From Desulfotignum sp. (GTDB taxonomy: Bacteria > Desulfobacterota > Desulfobacteria > Desulfobacterales > Desulfobacteraceae), in the NCBI GenBank assembly GCA_011390635.1, contig JAABSA010000010.1, positions 15,610-79,609 of the forward strand: DNA of 64,000 bases, read 5' to 3'. Positions 53,702 to 61,309 of this stretch are shown in pieces; position 1 is the first letter of the stretch, and each line of letters begins with the position of its first letter. The notes under the pieces are model-generated. The model was given only the letters and a program-made list of their open reading frames with translations. It was not told where the DNA came from and ran no database searches. A program made the translations under genes and the position numbers.

Positions 53702-54952
53702 ATGGATACCAATGACACCCGGCTGCCGGCGGCCACATTTGCAAGGCTTCCAATTTTTGACCGGAACAGGATCCTGTGGGGATATGAACTGGTATATATG
53801 CCTGCTTTTGAAAATGATACTGCCCTGTCCTTAAAAAAGGCGGATCTTACGGCAGATCTGATGTCGGGCATATCCCTGGCAATGGATCAGATGATGGACA
53901 GGGGGAAACAGATCATGGTGGATTTCTCCTGGAAAAACCTTGCTGACAATCTTCCCTGGGTTCTGCCGCCGGACCGTACCACCATCAAAATTCGAAATGT
54001 CAAAACCCTGTCTGATTCCTGGGTCCCGGTACTGAATAAACTCAAGAAAAGCGGTTTTCAGCTGGCAGTGGCTTGGAACCTTGATGATCCGGCATGTCAG
54101 CCCCTTTTTGAGCGGGCAGACATGATCTGCCTGAATATATCAGGCAGGAAATTGCCGGAACTGAGCGCCATTTGCAGGGATTGTGCTGATTTTGATTCCG
54201 CAGCCCTTGCGGTCCGGGTAGACACACAAACTACCTTTGAAGTCTGCTGTCAGGCGGGATTTTCTTTTTTCCAGGGGTCTTTTTTCAAACAACCGGAAGA
54301 TGTTTCCATAAAAAAAGTGTTCCCGGGAACCGTTTCCAGATTCAAGCTTCTGGAGGCCATCGAACAAAATGACCCCGATTTTGCTGATCTTGCGGCCCTG
54401 ATCCAGGCGGATGTGGCCATCAGCTTCCGGCTGCTTTCCTACCTGAATTCGGCATCATTCGGCTTCCGCCGGAAAATTGAATCTATCAGAGACGCCATCA
54501 CCCTGCTGGGCTGGCAGAATTTAAAAAACTGGCTTCGGGTCATTCTTCTGTCGGAAGTGTCGGCATGTCCCCATGCATCGGAACTGATTTTCCTGTCCGC
54601 CCAAAGGGGAAAATTTCTGGAGCAGGTGGGAAAGGACCATGATTTCTGGGGATTTGAACCAGATTCTTTGTTCCTGCTGGGCATGTTTTCCCTTCTGGAT
54701 GCATTGCTCAACCAGCCCATGAATCAGGTTGTAAATTATCTCCCGCTGGCTGACAAACTCAAGGGTGCACTGTGCATGGAGGGCAACAATGAATATGTGC
54801 CCCTCCTTGAGCTGGCCAGGTGTTTCGAGGAAGCCAGATACGTTCAGATCGATGCCATGATCAGCCGGCTGGGTCTGGACAGAACAAAGGTAAATCAGGC
54901 TTATGGGGGGGCAATCGACTGGGCCGGCCGATTGTGCGAATTGTCGTCTTAA
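53702..54952 (+). CDS. EAL-HDOD (YuxH-like) signalling protein
   Basis: 416 aa. Residues 10-195 are a degenerate EAL-like domain: it starts ARLPIFDRNRILWGYELVY but lacks the EAL triad and later metal ligands, so cyclic-di-GMP hydrolysis is unlikely. Residues 205-400 are an HDOD domain (VSRFKLLEAIEQNDPDFADLAALIQADVAISFRLLSYLNSASFG). Such YuxH-type proteins act as signalling adaptors. It lies 34 bases after glgP and may be in its transcript. No metal-binding HD pair is seen. Confidence 0.85.
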   Translation: MDTNDTRLPAATFARLPIFDRNRILWGYELVYMPAFENDTALSLKKADLTADLMSGISLAMDQMMDRGKQIMVDFSWKNLADNLPWVLPPDRTTIKIRNVKTLSDSWVPVLNKLKKSGFQLAVAWNLDDPACQPLFERADMICLNISGRKLPELSAICRDCADFDSAALAVRVDTQTTFEVCCQAGFSFFQGSFFKQPEDVSIKKVFPGTVSRFKLLEAIEQNDPDFADLAALIQADVAISFRLLSYLNSASFGFRRKIESIRDAITLLGWQNLKNWLRVILLSEVSACPHASELIFLSAQRGKFLEQVGKDHDFWGFEPDSLFLLGMFSLLDALLNQPMNQVVNYLPLADKLKGALCMEGNNEYVPLLELARCFEEARYVQIDAMISRLGLDRTKVNQAYGGAIDWAGRLCELSS

Positions 54953-55072
54953 CGTCGGCCGGTCTGCTCAAACCGCTGCAAAGAAGCTTCTGTGACACCG
55001 GATTCTATAGCCGATGTGGTACGTTTCCATTTTTGACACCAAATTTTTTAGCAAAAAATAAAAATTTTGATG

Positions 55073-56134
55073 TTATTCGATGTTGGTCACCCCCACCTCG
55101 TCAAAGGTTTTGATGTCCGCTAAGATCCGTGTGGCCAGATCCAGCAGTTCCATGCACACGGCAGCGCCGGTACCTTCACCCAGCCGGAATTTCAGGTCAA
55201 TGAGCGGCTCCAGTCCCAGACGGTCATGCATGTATTTGTGGCCGATTTCAACGGATTTGTGGCTGACAAACAGATAATTTTTTGCCGCCGGTGCCAGTTC
55301 ACAGGCAATCAACGCCCCGGCTGTGGAGATCAACCCGTCACAGATCACCGGGATGCCACGGGCCGCAGCCCCCAGAACCAGGCCGGCCAAAGCCCCGATT
55401 TCCAGGCCCCCCACTTTGGACAAAATATCCAGGGGATCTGTGGGATCCGGTTTGTGCAGATCCAGACCTTTTTTGATCACCGCAATCTTGTTGGCCAATC
55501 CACTATCGTCAATACCGGTTCCCCGGCCGGTGAGCTTTTCCACAGGAAGACCCGAAAACGCGGCAATCACAGCAGTGGAAGGGGTGGTGTTCCCGATACC
55601 CATATCCCCGGTTCCCAAAAGGTCCACAGGAGCTTGCGCTTCCAGCTCTGCCACAATGTCAATGCCGGCCTCAATAGACCGAATGGCTTCATCCCGGGTC
55701 ATGGCCGGTTCTTTGGTGAAGTTGGCAGTGCCGTGGCGAACTTTTTTATGGAAAATAGGCAATGCCGGGTCAAAATCATAGTTGACCCCGATGTCCGCAG
55801 CTTTGACAACGGCGCCGGCATGGTTGGCAATCACATTCACCGAGGCCCCGCCCCCGGCGAAATTGAGCACCATCTGGGGGGTGACCTCGGCCGGGAACAG
55901 GCTGACCCCCTCTTCCACCACGCCGTGGTCTCCGGCACAGGTCACAATGCGCTTGTTGGTGAGTTGTACGTCTATTGTCCCTTTGATGGCAGCCAGCCGG
56001 GCGGCGATATCTTCCATGATGCCCAGGCTGCCCGGGGGCTTTGCCTGGTTTTGCAGCCGGTCTCTGGCTGCTTCCAAAGCGGTTTGATCCAGGTCTTTTT
56101 TGATGTTTTGAATGGTGTTTTCAAGTAATTTCAT
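55073..56134 (-). CDS. cobT: Nicotinate-nucleotide-dimethylbenzimidazole phosphoribosyltransferase
   Basis: 353 aa. CobT signatures are present: KPPGSLGIMEDIAARLA, VTCAGDHGVVEEGVS, FAGGGASVNVIANHAGA, LLGTGDMGIGNTTPSTAV and VGGLEIGALAGL. It activates the lower base of cobalamin by making alpha-ribazole phosphate from nicotinate mononucleotide. Expression is under the cobalamin riboswitch and terminator upstream. The start has AGGAA. It is monocistronic as far as visible; the 120 bases to the convergent EAL-HDOD gene contain nothing else. Confidence 0.95.
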   Translation of the reverse strand: MKLLENTIQNIKKDLDQTALEAARDRLQNQAKPPGSLGIMEDIAARLAAIKGTIDVQLTNKRIVTCAGDHGVVEEGVSLFPAEVTPQMVLNFAGGGASVNVIANHAGAVVKAADIGVNYDFDPALPIFHKKVRHGTANFTKEPAMTRDEAIRSIEAGIDIVAELEAQAPVDLLGTGDMGIGNTTPSTAVIAAFSGLPVEKLTGRGTGIDDSGLANKIAVIKKGLDLHKPDPTDPLDILSKVGGLEIGALAGLVLGAAARGIPVICDGLISTAGALIACELAPAAKNYLFVSHKSVEIGHKYMHDRLGLEPLIDLKFRLGEGTGAAVCMELLDLATRILADIKTFDEVGVTNIE

Positions 56135-56157
56135 AGTTCCTCGCTATGGCTGCCTGT

Positions 56158-56206
56158 AAAACAACAAAAGGGTTTCACAGGACATACAGTTCCTGCAAAA
56201 CCCTTT
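56158..56206 (-). terminator. Intrinsic terminator between cobalamin riboswitch and cobT
   Basis: On the minus strand AAAGGGTTTTGCAGGA (56206-56191) pairs with TCCTGTGAAACCCTTT (56182-56167), followed by TTGTTGTTTT. It lies just downstream of the aptamer and 24 bases before cobT, so cobalamin probably shuts off cobT by premature termination. Confidence 0.85.
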
Positions 56207-56224
56207 GCCATCAGGTTTTACACA

Positions 56225-56383
56225 TATGGTATTCCGACGCGTCTTCTGACTTACGGCATTGAACCTGTTTTTTCCACCTTCCCGCTTGCGCAGTGGCATT
56301 TTGAAAAAACAGATGTTTCCGATTACAGCGGCGGGACCGTCACGGGATTGCACCGTGTTCCGTTTGCCGGATACACACACATT
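56225..56383 (-). ncRNA. Cobalamin (B12) riboswitch
   Basis: Read on the minus strand, the conserved core appears in order: GGTGCAATCCCGTGACGG, CCCGCCGCTGT, GCCACTGCGCAAGCGGGAAGG and the B12 box AAGTCAGAAGAC. P1 can form from GTATCCG and CGGAATAC. It controls cobT, 90 bases downstream. A minus-strand open frame over it is spurious. Confidence 0.93.
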
Positions 56384-56481
56384 ATATTATGGCTTTATAC
56401 TGGTTTCATCACATCATGTCAAGGGGTGGGAACGCCCTGCCGGAATCGTTGTCCGGCAGGGCTGATAAAAAAATGGAAACG

Positions 56482-56670
56482 TTATTCTGCGCCTGCATCA
56501 TAGGTGCAGGTGGTGAAATCAATTTCTGCACCGCATTTGTCACATTTATGGGTTTTATCAAATTCATCCGAGAAGATTTCCTTGGATGCATCACATGCAG
56601 GACATTTACAGGTAAAGGATTTCAGATTTTTAAAATTTTCAAATCCAGGGCAATGTTGTGGTGTGGTCAT
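56482..56670 (-). CDS. Small zinc-ribbon protein
   Basis: 62 aa. It has cysteine pairs FTCKCPACDASKEIF and HKCDKCGAEIDF, the pattern of a zinc ribbon. The start at 56670 follows AGGAGA. It is soluble with no other domain. Function unknown. It sits between cobT and the YhdH-like gene, on the same strand, separated from the latter by 114 bases. Confidence 0.7.
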   Translation of the reverse strand: MTTPQHCPGFENFKNLKSFTCKCPACDASKEIFSDEFDKTHKCDKCGAEIDFTTCTYDAGAE

Positions 56671-56784
56671 GATGGTCTCCTTTTTTTGGTGGTTGGTGTG
56701 TCTGTTCTTTGTCTATTCGGATTTACGGCCATTGTCAAGTCCTGATAACCGGGCATTTCAGACGGTCACAGGCACCTGGGCAGA

Positions 56785-57774
56785 TCACGTAAGATCCACA
56801 ACGGTCCGGCCCTTTAGCCGGCCTTTGAGCATATTATCAATGGCAGGGTTCAGCTGGTCCAGGGAAATATGGGTTGCCATTTCTCTCAGAATGTCCGGTT
56901 TCCAGTCATGGGCCAGCTTTTTCCACAAGGCCAGTCTGGGTGCTTTGGGATAATGCTGGGAATCAATACCGTGCAGGGACACCCCCCGCAAGATAAACGG
57001 AAATACCGTGATCGGCAGATCAGGGGATGCCACAAGGCCGCAGCAGGTGACCTTTCCCCAGGCCCGGGTGGACTTGATGGCAGTGGCAAGGATGTCGCCC
57101 CCCACGGTATCAATCACTCCGGCCCACCGGGGCTTGAGTATGGGGGCTTTGTTGTCTTCTACAAATGTCTGCCGGGAAATGATCTCTGATGCCCCCAGGT
57201 GGGTGAGAAAATCAGCCTCTGGTTTGCCTGACACCGCTGTCACCTTATATCCGCGTTTCGCCAGAATGGCCACAGCCAGGGATCCCACCCCGCCGGTGGC
57301 ACCGGTGACCAGCACCGGCCCGGCATTGGTGGGGATGTCTGCAATTTTTTCAACAGACATGGCCGCAGTGAATCCGGCGGTCCCCAGGATCATGCTCTCT
57401 TCCAGGGTCAGGCCGCCGGGCAGGGGCACCACCCAGTCAGCAGGCACCCGTATGTACTGGCCGAACCCCCCGGCCGTGTTCATGCCCAGGTCATAGGAGG
57501 TGACAATGACAGGGTCACCGGGCGTAACATCAGGGGTATTGCTTTTTTCAACAATGCCCGCGGCATCAATGCCCGGGGTGTGGGGATAGTTCCGGGTGAC
57601 GCCTTTGTTACCCGATGCTGACAGGGCATCCTTGAAGTTGAGGGAGGAATACCGCACCCGGATCAACACATCCCCTTCGGGCAGGTCCTGGATACGGGCA
57701 TTTTTTACACTGCCCCTGTATTGGCGGTCAGCGGTTTCTTCCACGATAAATGCATCAAACACCTGATCTGTCAT
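56785..57774 (-). CDS. YhdH/AcuI-family acrylyl-CoA reductase-like (MDR) oxidoreductase
   Basis: 329 aa from the ATG at 57774, after AAAGGAGG. The N-terminal YSSLNFKDALSASGNKGVTRNYPHTPGIDAAG is diagnostic of the YhdH/AcuI subfamily, and the nucleotide motif VLVTGATGGVGSLAVAILAKRGY binds NADPH. AcuI reduces acryloyl-CoA to propionyl-CoA. The zinc ligands of classical alcohol dehydrogenases are absent. The physiological enoyl-CoA or quinone substrate here is unknown. Confidence 0.87.
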   Translation of the reverse strand: MTDQVFDAFIVEETADRQYRGSVKNARIQDLPEGDVLIRVRYSSLNFKDALSASGNKGVTRNYPHTPGIDAAGIVEKSNTPDVTPGDPVIVTSYDLGMNTAGGFGQYIRVPADWVVPLPGGLTLEESMILGTAGFTAAMSVEKIADIPTNAGPVLVTGATGGVGSLAVAILAKRGYKVTAVSGKPEADFLTHLGASEIISRQTFVEDNKAPILKPRWAGVIDTVGGDILATAIKSTRAWGKVTCCGLVASPDLPITVFPFILRGVSLHGIDSQHYPKAPRLALWKKLAHDWKPDILREMATHISLDQLNPAIDNMLKGRLKGRTVVDLT

Positions 57775-57903
57775 GACAGCCTCCTTTGGTTTTATCTGCA
57801 TCTTTCTTGTAAAACTAATACCAATCTGATAATGGATCAAGTCTTAATATATCCGGCAATTGTTTTTGCCTTACTTATTTTGCACAAAATGGTATGAAAG
57901 GCC

Positions 57904-59046
57904 ATGAAAAAAAACGCGTTTGATACACCCCGGGTGGCCCTGATATCCTTTTCCCACTTTGTCCATGATGCATACACAAGTTTTCTGCCCCCGCTGTTGC
58001 CCCTGATTATTGAAAAGCTGTCTTTGAGCCTGAGCCAGGCAGGCCTGCTTTCCTTTGTGATGCAGGTGCCTGCGGTCTTCAATCCATTCATCGGCCTGTT
58101 CGCCGACAACAAAGGGGTGGCCAGGTGGCTGGTGATCCTGGCACCCACATTGACAGCCCTGCCCATGAGCCTGATCGTCATGGCCCCGTCCTATTTGTTT
58201 TTGCTGGTTTTATTGTTTTTCTGCGGTATTTCCGTGGCCTTGTACCATGTGCCGACCCCGGTGCTGGTGGCCGGGTATTCCGGGCCCTGGAAAGGCCGGG
58301 GCATGAGCCTGTTCATGTCCGGCGGGGAACTGGCCCGGACCCTGGGACCGATTTTTGCCGTGGCAGCCCTGTCGTGGCTGGGGGCGGACCATTTTTATCT
58401 GGTTATGGTTTTGGCGGTCTTTACTTCTGTGCTGCTGTGGCTTACCCTGGAGCCTCAGCAGGAAAAAATCGGATTTACCCGCTCCAGTTCCCTGAAACAG
58501 GCTTATGCTGAAATCCGCCACGTGCTGTTGCCCCTGTCAGGCATATTGACTGCCAGGGCATGCATGCACGCGTCCATGGGCATATTTCTGGGGGTGTTTG
58601 TGGAGCAGCAGACCGGCAGCCTGTGGTATGGCGGGGCTGCCCTGGCCCTGTATGAAGCATTCGGTGTGGCAGGGGTGTTGTCAGCCGGCACCCTTTCCGA
58701 CTGGATGGGCCGCAGAAAGGTGCTGTTCTGGGCACTGATCACAGCGCCTGCAGCCCTGCTGCTCTTTGTATATGCACCCGGGATGTATAAAATACCGATG
58801 ATGTTTGTGGTGGGGTTTTCCGTGTTATCCACCACCCCGGTGATGCTGGCCATTGTTCAGGAAAATGCCGGGAAATATCCATCTGCTGCCAACGGCCTGT
58901 TCATGATGGTCTCTTTTTTTGTGCGGTCCCTTGCCGTGTTGGTGGTGGGCGGCATCGGGGATGTGGCCGGCATGGAAAACATGTTTGCCGTCAGCGCCCT
59001 GGCAGGTTTTTTTGCAATTCCTTTTTTGATAAAGCTGGCCCGATAA
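57904..59046 (+). CDS. MFS transporter (fosmidomycin resistance protein-like)
   Basis: 380 aa with about 11-12 hydrophobic helices. The N-terminal ALISFSHFVHDAYTSFLPPLLPLIIEKLSLSLSQAGLL matches the Fsr-like MFS subfamily. The loop 8-9 motif GTLSDWMGRRKV is the MFS signature GxLxDrxGrr. It is an inner-membrane exporter or importer of unknown substrate. It is divergent from the YhdH-like gene and 50 bases upstream of the DUF4438 gene. Confidence 0.85.
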   Translation: MKKNAFDTPRVALISFSHFVHDAYTSFLPPLLPLIIEKLSLSLSQAGLLSFVMQVPAVFNPFIGLFADNKGVARWLVILAPTLTALPMSLIVMAPSYLFLLVLLFFCGISVALYHVPTPVLVAGYSGPWKGRGMSLFMSGGELARTLGPIFAVAALSWLGADHFYLVMVLAVFTSVLLWLTLEPQQEKIGFTRSSSLKQAYAEIRHVLLPLSGILTARACMHASMGIFLGVFVEQQTGSLWYGGAALALYEAFGVAGVLSAGTLSDWMGRRKVLFWALITAPAALLLFVYAPGMYKIPMMFVVGFSVLSTTPVMLAIVQENAGKYPSAANGLFMMVSFFVRSLAVLVVGGIGDVAGMENMFAVSALAGFFAIPFLIKLAR

Positions 59047-59096
59047 ATCCAAGATCGATAATCCATAAAAAATGACCAATAAGGCAGGAGAAAACA

Positions 59097-59984
59097 ATGC
59101 TTAAGACAAATGAAGACCAGGTGGTGGAAATGTTCATGGAGTGTAAACCCGGTCCCCCCAGGGTGGGTCCGGGCTGGAAAGTGGACCACAACGGGGTTCC
59201 GTTTCTCTTGCCGGGCATCGGGGGGATCACCTTGAATGTGGGGGTGGGAGATCCTGCATTCGGCCTGGCAGGGGACCATATCGAACCCGGAGTTTCCTGC
59301 ACTGCCAATGCGGACAAGCCTAATGAATTCCCCAATAATTCGCTTCAGTTTTTGTCTTGTGTTGGCAATGAGGCAAAAATTCTTACCGGAGATGCCAAAG
59401 GGGAAACCGGTGTTGTCATCGGCCATCATGGCGGATCAGAACATATCATTGTGGAATTTGCAAAAGATGTCAAAGAGCGCATGGGCTATGATGACAGAAT
59501 TCGGATCAGGGCCAGGGGCCAGGGACTTGCCCTCACGGATTATCCCGGTATCCGGCTGTTCAACCTGTCTCCGGAGCTGCTCCATAAAATGAAGATCAAA
59601 ACCACAGACACAGGCACACTTGTGATACCGGTCACCACCCTGGTGCCGGCCGCCTGCATGGGATCAGGTTTGGGAAGGGCCCACGTGGGTGCGGGCGATT
59701 ATGATGTCATGACATCGGATGTGGACACGGTCCGGCAGTTTCATCTGGACCGCATGCGGTTCGGGGATTTTGTGGCCTTGATGGACCATGATAATTCCTA
59801 TGGCAGGGCCTATAAAAAAGGGGCAGTGAGCATCGGGATCGTGGTGCATTCCGACTGCCGCCTGGCAGGGCACGGACCCGGCATTGCCACGCTTATGACC
59901 AGTCCTGCCGCCTTGATAGAACCCAAAGAAGATCCGCTGGCCAATATTGCCGACCTGCTGAAAATCGGGACCAGAATAAATTGA
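59097..59984 (+). CDS. DUF4438 domain protein
   Basis: 295 aa from the ATG at 59097, after AGGAGA. The sequence contains glycine-rich segments ([27 protein letters not shown] and [17 protein letters not shown]) and [19 protein letters not shown], matching what is known as DUF4438. The His and Asp in these loops ([16 protein letters not shown]) may bind metal. There is no signal peptide. Function unknown. It follows an MFS gene in a likely operon. Confidence 0.8.
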   Translation: MLKTNEDQVVEMFMECKPGPPRVGPGWKVDHNGVPFLLPGIGGITLNVGVGDPAFGLAGDHIEPGVSCTANADKPNEFPNNSLQFLSCVGNEAKILTGDAKGETGVVIGHHGGSEHIIVEFAKDVKERMGYDDRIRIRARGQGLALTDYPGIRLFNLSPELLHKMKIKTTDTGTLVIPVTTLVPAACMGSGLGRAHVGAGDYDVMTSDVDTVRQFHLDRMRFGDFVALMDHDNSYGRAYKKGAVSIGIVVHSDCRLAGHGPGIATLMTSPAALIEPKEDPLANIADLLKIGTRIN

Positions 59985-60095
59985 TGCACCAGATGGCCGC
60001 CAGGCAGACCATCTGTGAAACAGGCAATTTGCAAAACCGGCAATTAATGGTATAAAGGCATCCACGGGGTTTCAACTATTTTCAAGGATACCGGT

Positions 60096-61295
60096 GTGAA
60101 CAGAAAAAGCATTCTGCAAAAAGGCCAGGGCAGGACCCGAAAGCTTGCCAGGCTTCGTTATATTTATGAAAAAGAATCCCGGTATTTTGCCCAGGTGGCG
60201 GAAACCGCCAAGGAAATTGCCGGTAAAGAATTACTGGCCCTGGGGGCCAGGGACCTGTCTTTTGTATTCCGGGGCATCTGGTTTTCCGCGGCAAAAAGAG
60301 ATTTTTACCGGATCACCTATCATGCCAGGCTTTTGTCCAGGGTATTGGTGCCGCTGGTATCGTTTGAATGTGCGGACAAGGACGTTTTGTATAAAGAGGC
60401 CGGAAAGATCCAATGGGAAGAGTTCATGACCCTGAAACAGACCTTTTCCATTGAGGCCAATGTGTCTGAATCCAGCATCACCCATTCCAATTTTGCGGGA
60501 TTGCGGGTCAAGGATGCCATTGCCGATTATTTCAGGGACCGGACCAACCGCCGGCCCGATGTGGATGCCAAAGATCCGTATCTGATGGTCAATCTCCACA
60601 TTCACAGAGACGTGGCCACCCTGTCTCTGGATGCATCGGTGGGGCCTTTGTACAAGCGCGGGTACAGGGAACTGTCCGTTTCTGCCCCCATGCAGGAGAC
60701 GGTGGCAGCCGCCATCATCCATATGAGCGGCTGGGACGGCACCGTGCCGTTGTATGATCCCATGTGCGGTTCAGGCACCCTTCTGGCGGAAGCCTTGATG
60801 GCTTATTGCAAAATTCCGTCTCAGGTGTTCCGCACCCGTTTCGGGTTTGAACAATTGCCGGATTTTGATCCCCAGATTTGGAAAGAGATCCAGCATGCGG
60901 CAAACCAGGATATCAGGCCTCTCCCCCCGGGCCTTATTGCCGGCAGTGATATTGCGGAAAATTCCATAAATGCTGCAAAAACAAACCTCATGGGCCTGCA
61001 TTACGGGGCAAATGTCCGTGTGGAACAAAAAGACTTCCGCCAGATTTTGGGCATTGAAGACAGCCTCATTGTTACCAATCCGCCCTATGGTATCCGCATG
61101 GGAAAAGACCAGGATCTCAAGGGATTTTATCAGGATCTGGGCTTTTTTCTGCGGGAGCGGTGCCGCAGGTCAACCGCCCTGGTATATTTTGGTGAACCCA
61201 GGTATATCAAACATGTTCCATTGGCACCCTCCTGGAAACAACCCTTGAAAATCGGGGGCCTGGACGGTAAACTGGTAAAATACGAACTCTATTGA
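60096..61295 (+). CDS. THUMP-domain class I rRNA methyltransferase (RlmL/TrmN-like)
   Basis: 399 aa from GTG at 60096, after AAGGAT. An N-terminal THUMP domain precedes the SAM-binding motif PLYDPMCGSGTLLAEALM near residue 220 and the NPPY motif SLIVTNPPYGIRMG near 330, as in adenine or guanine N2-methyltransferases of RNA. The likely substrate is 23S rRNA or tRNA. It is shorter than E. coli RlmL and lacks the second RlmK domain. It starts 111 bases after the DUF4438 gene. Confidence 0.87.
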   Translation: MNRKSILQKGQGRTRKLARLRYIYEKESRYFAQVAETAKEIAGKELLALGARDLSFVFRGIWFSAAKRDFYRITYHARLLSRVLVPLVSFECADKDVLYKEAGKIQWEEFMTLKQTFSIEANVSESSITHSNFAGLRVKDAIADYFRDRTNRRPDVDAKDPYLMVNLHIHRDVATLSLDASVGPLYKRGYRELSVSAPMQETVAAAIIHMSGWDGTVPLYDPMCGSGTLLAEALMAYCKIPSQVFRTRFGFEQLPDFDPQIWKEIQHAANQDIRPLPPGLIAGSDIAENSINAAKTNLMGLHYGANVRVEQKDFRQILGIEDSLIVTNPPYGIRMGKDQDLKGFYQDLGFFLRERCRRSTALVYFGEPRYIKHVPLAPSWKQPLKIGGLDGKLVKYELY

Positions 61296-61309
61296 TACAG
61301 GACGGGAAA

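Noticed and set aside
56144-56380. Minus-strand 78-aa open frame upstream of cobT
   Set aside because: It overlies the cobalamin riboswitch and terminator; the sequence is explained by RNA structure, and no protein family is recognisable.
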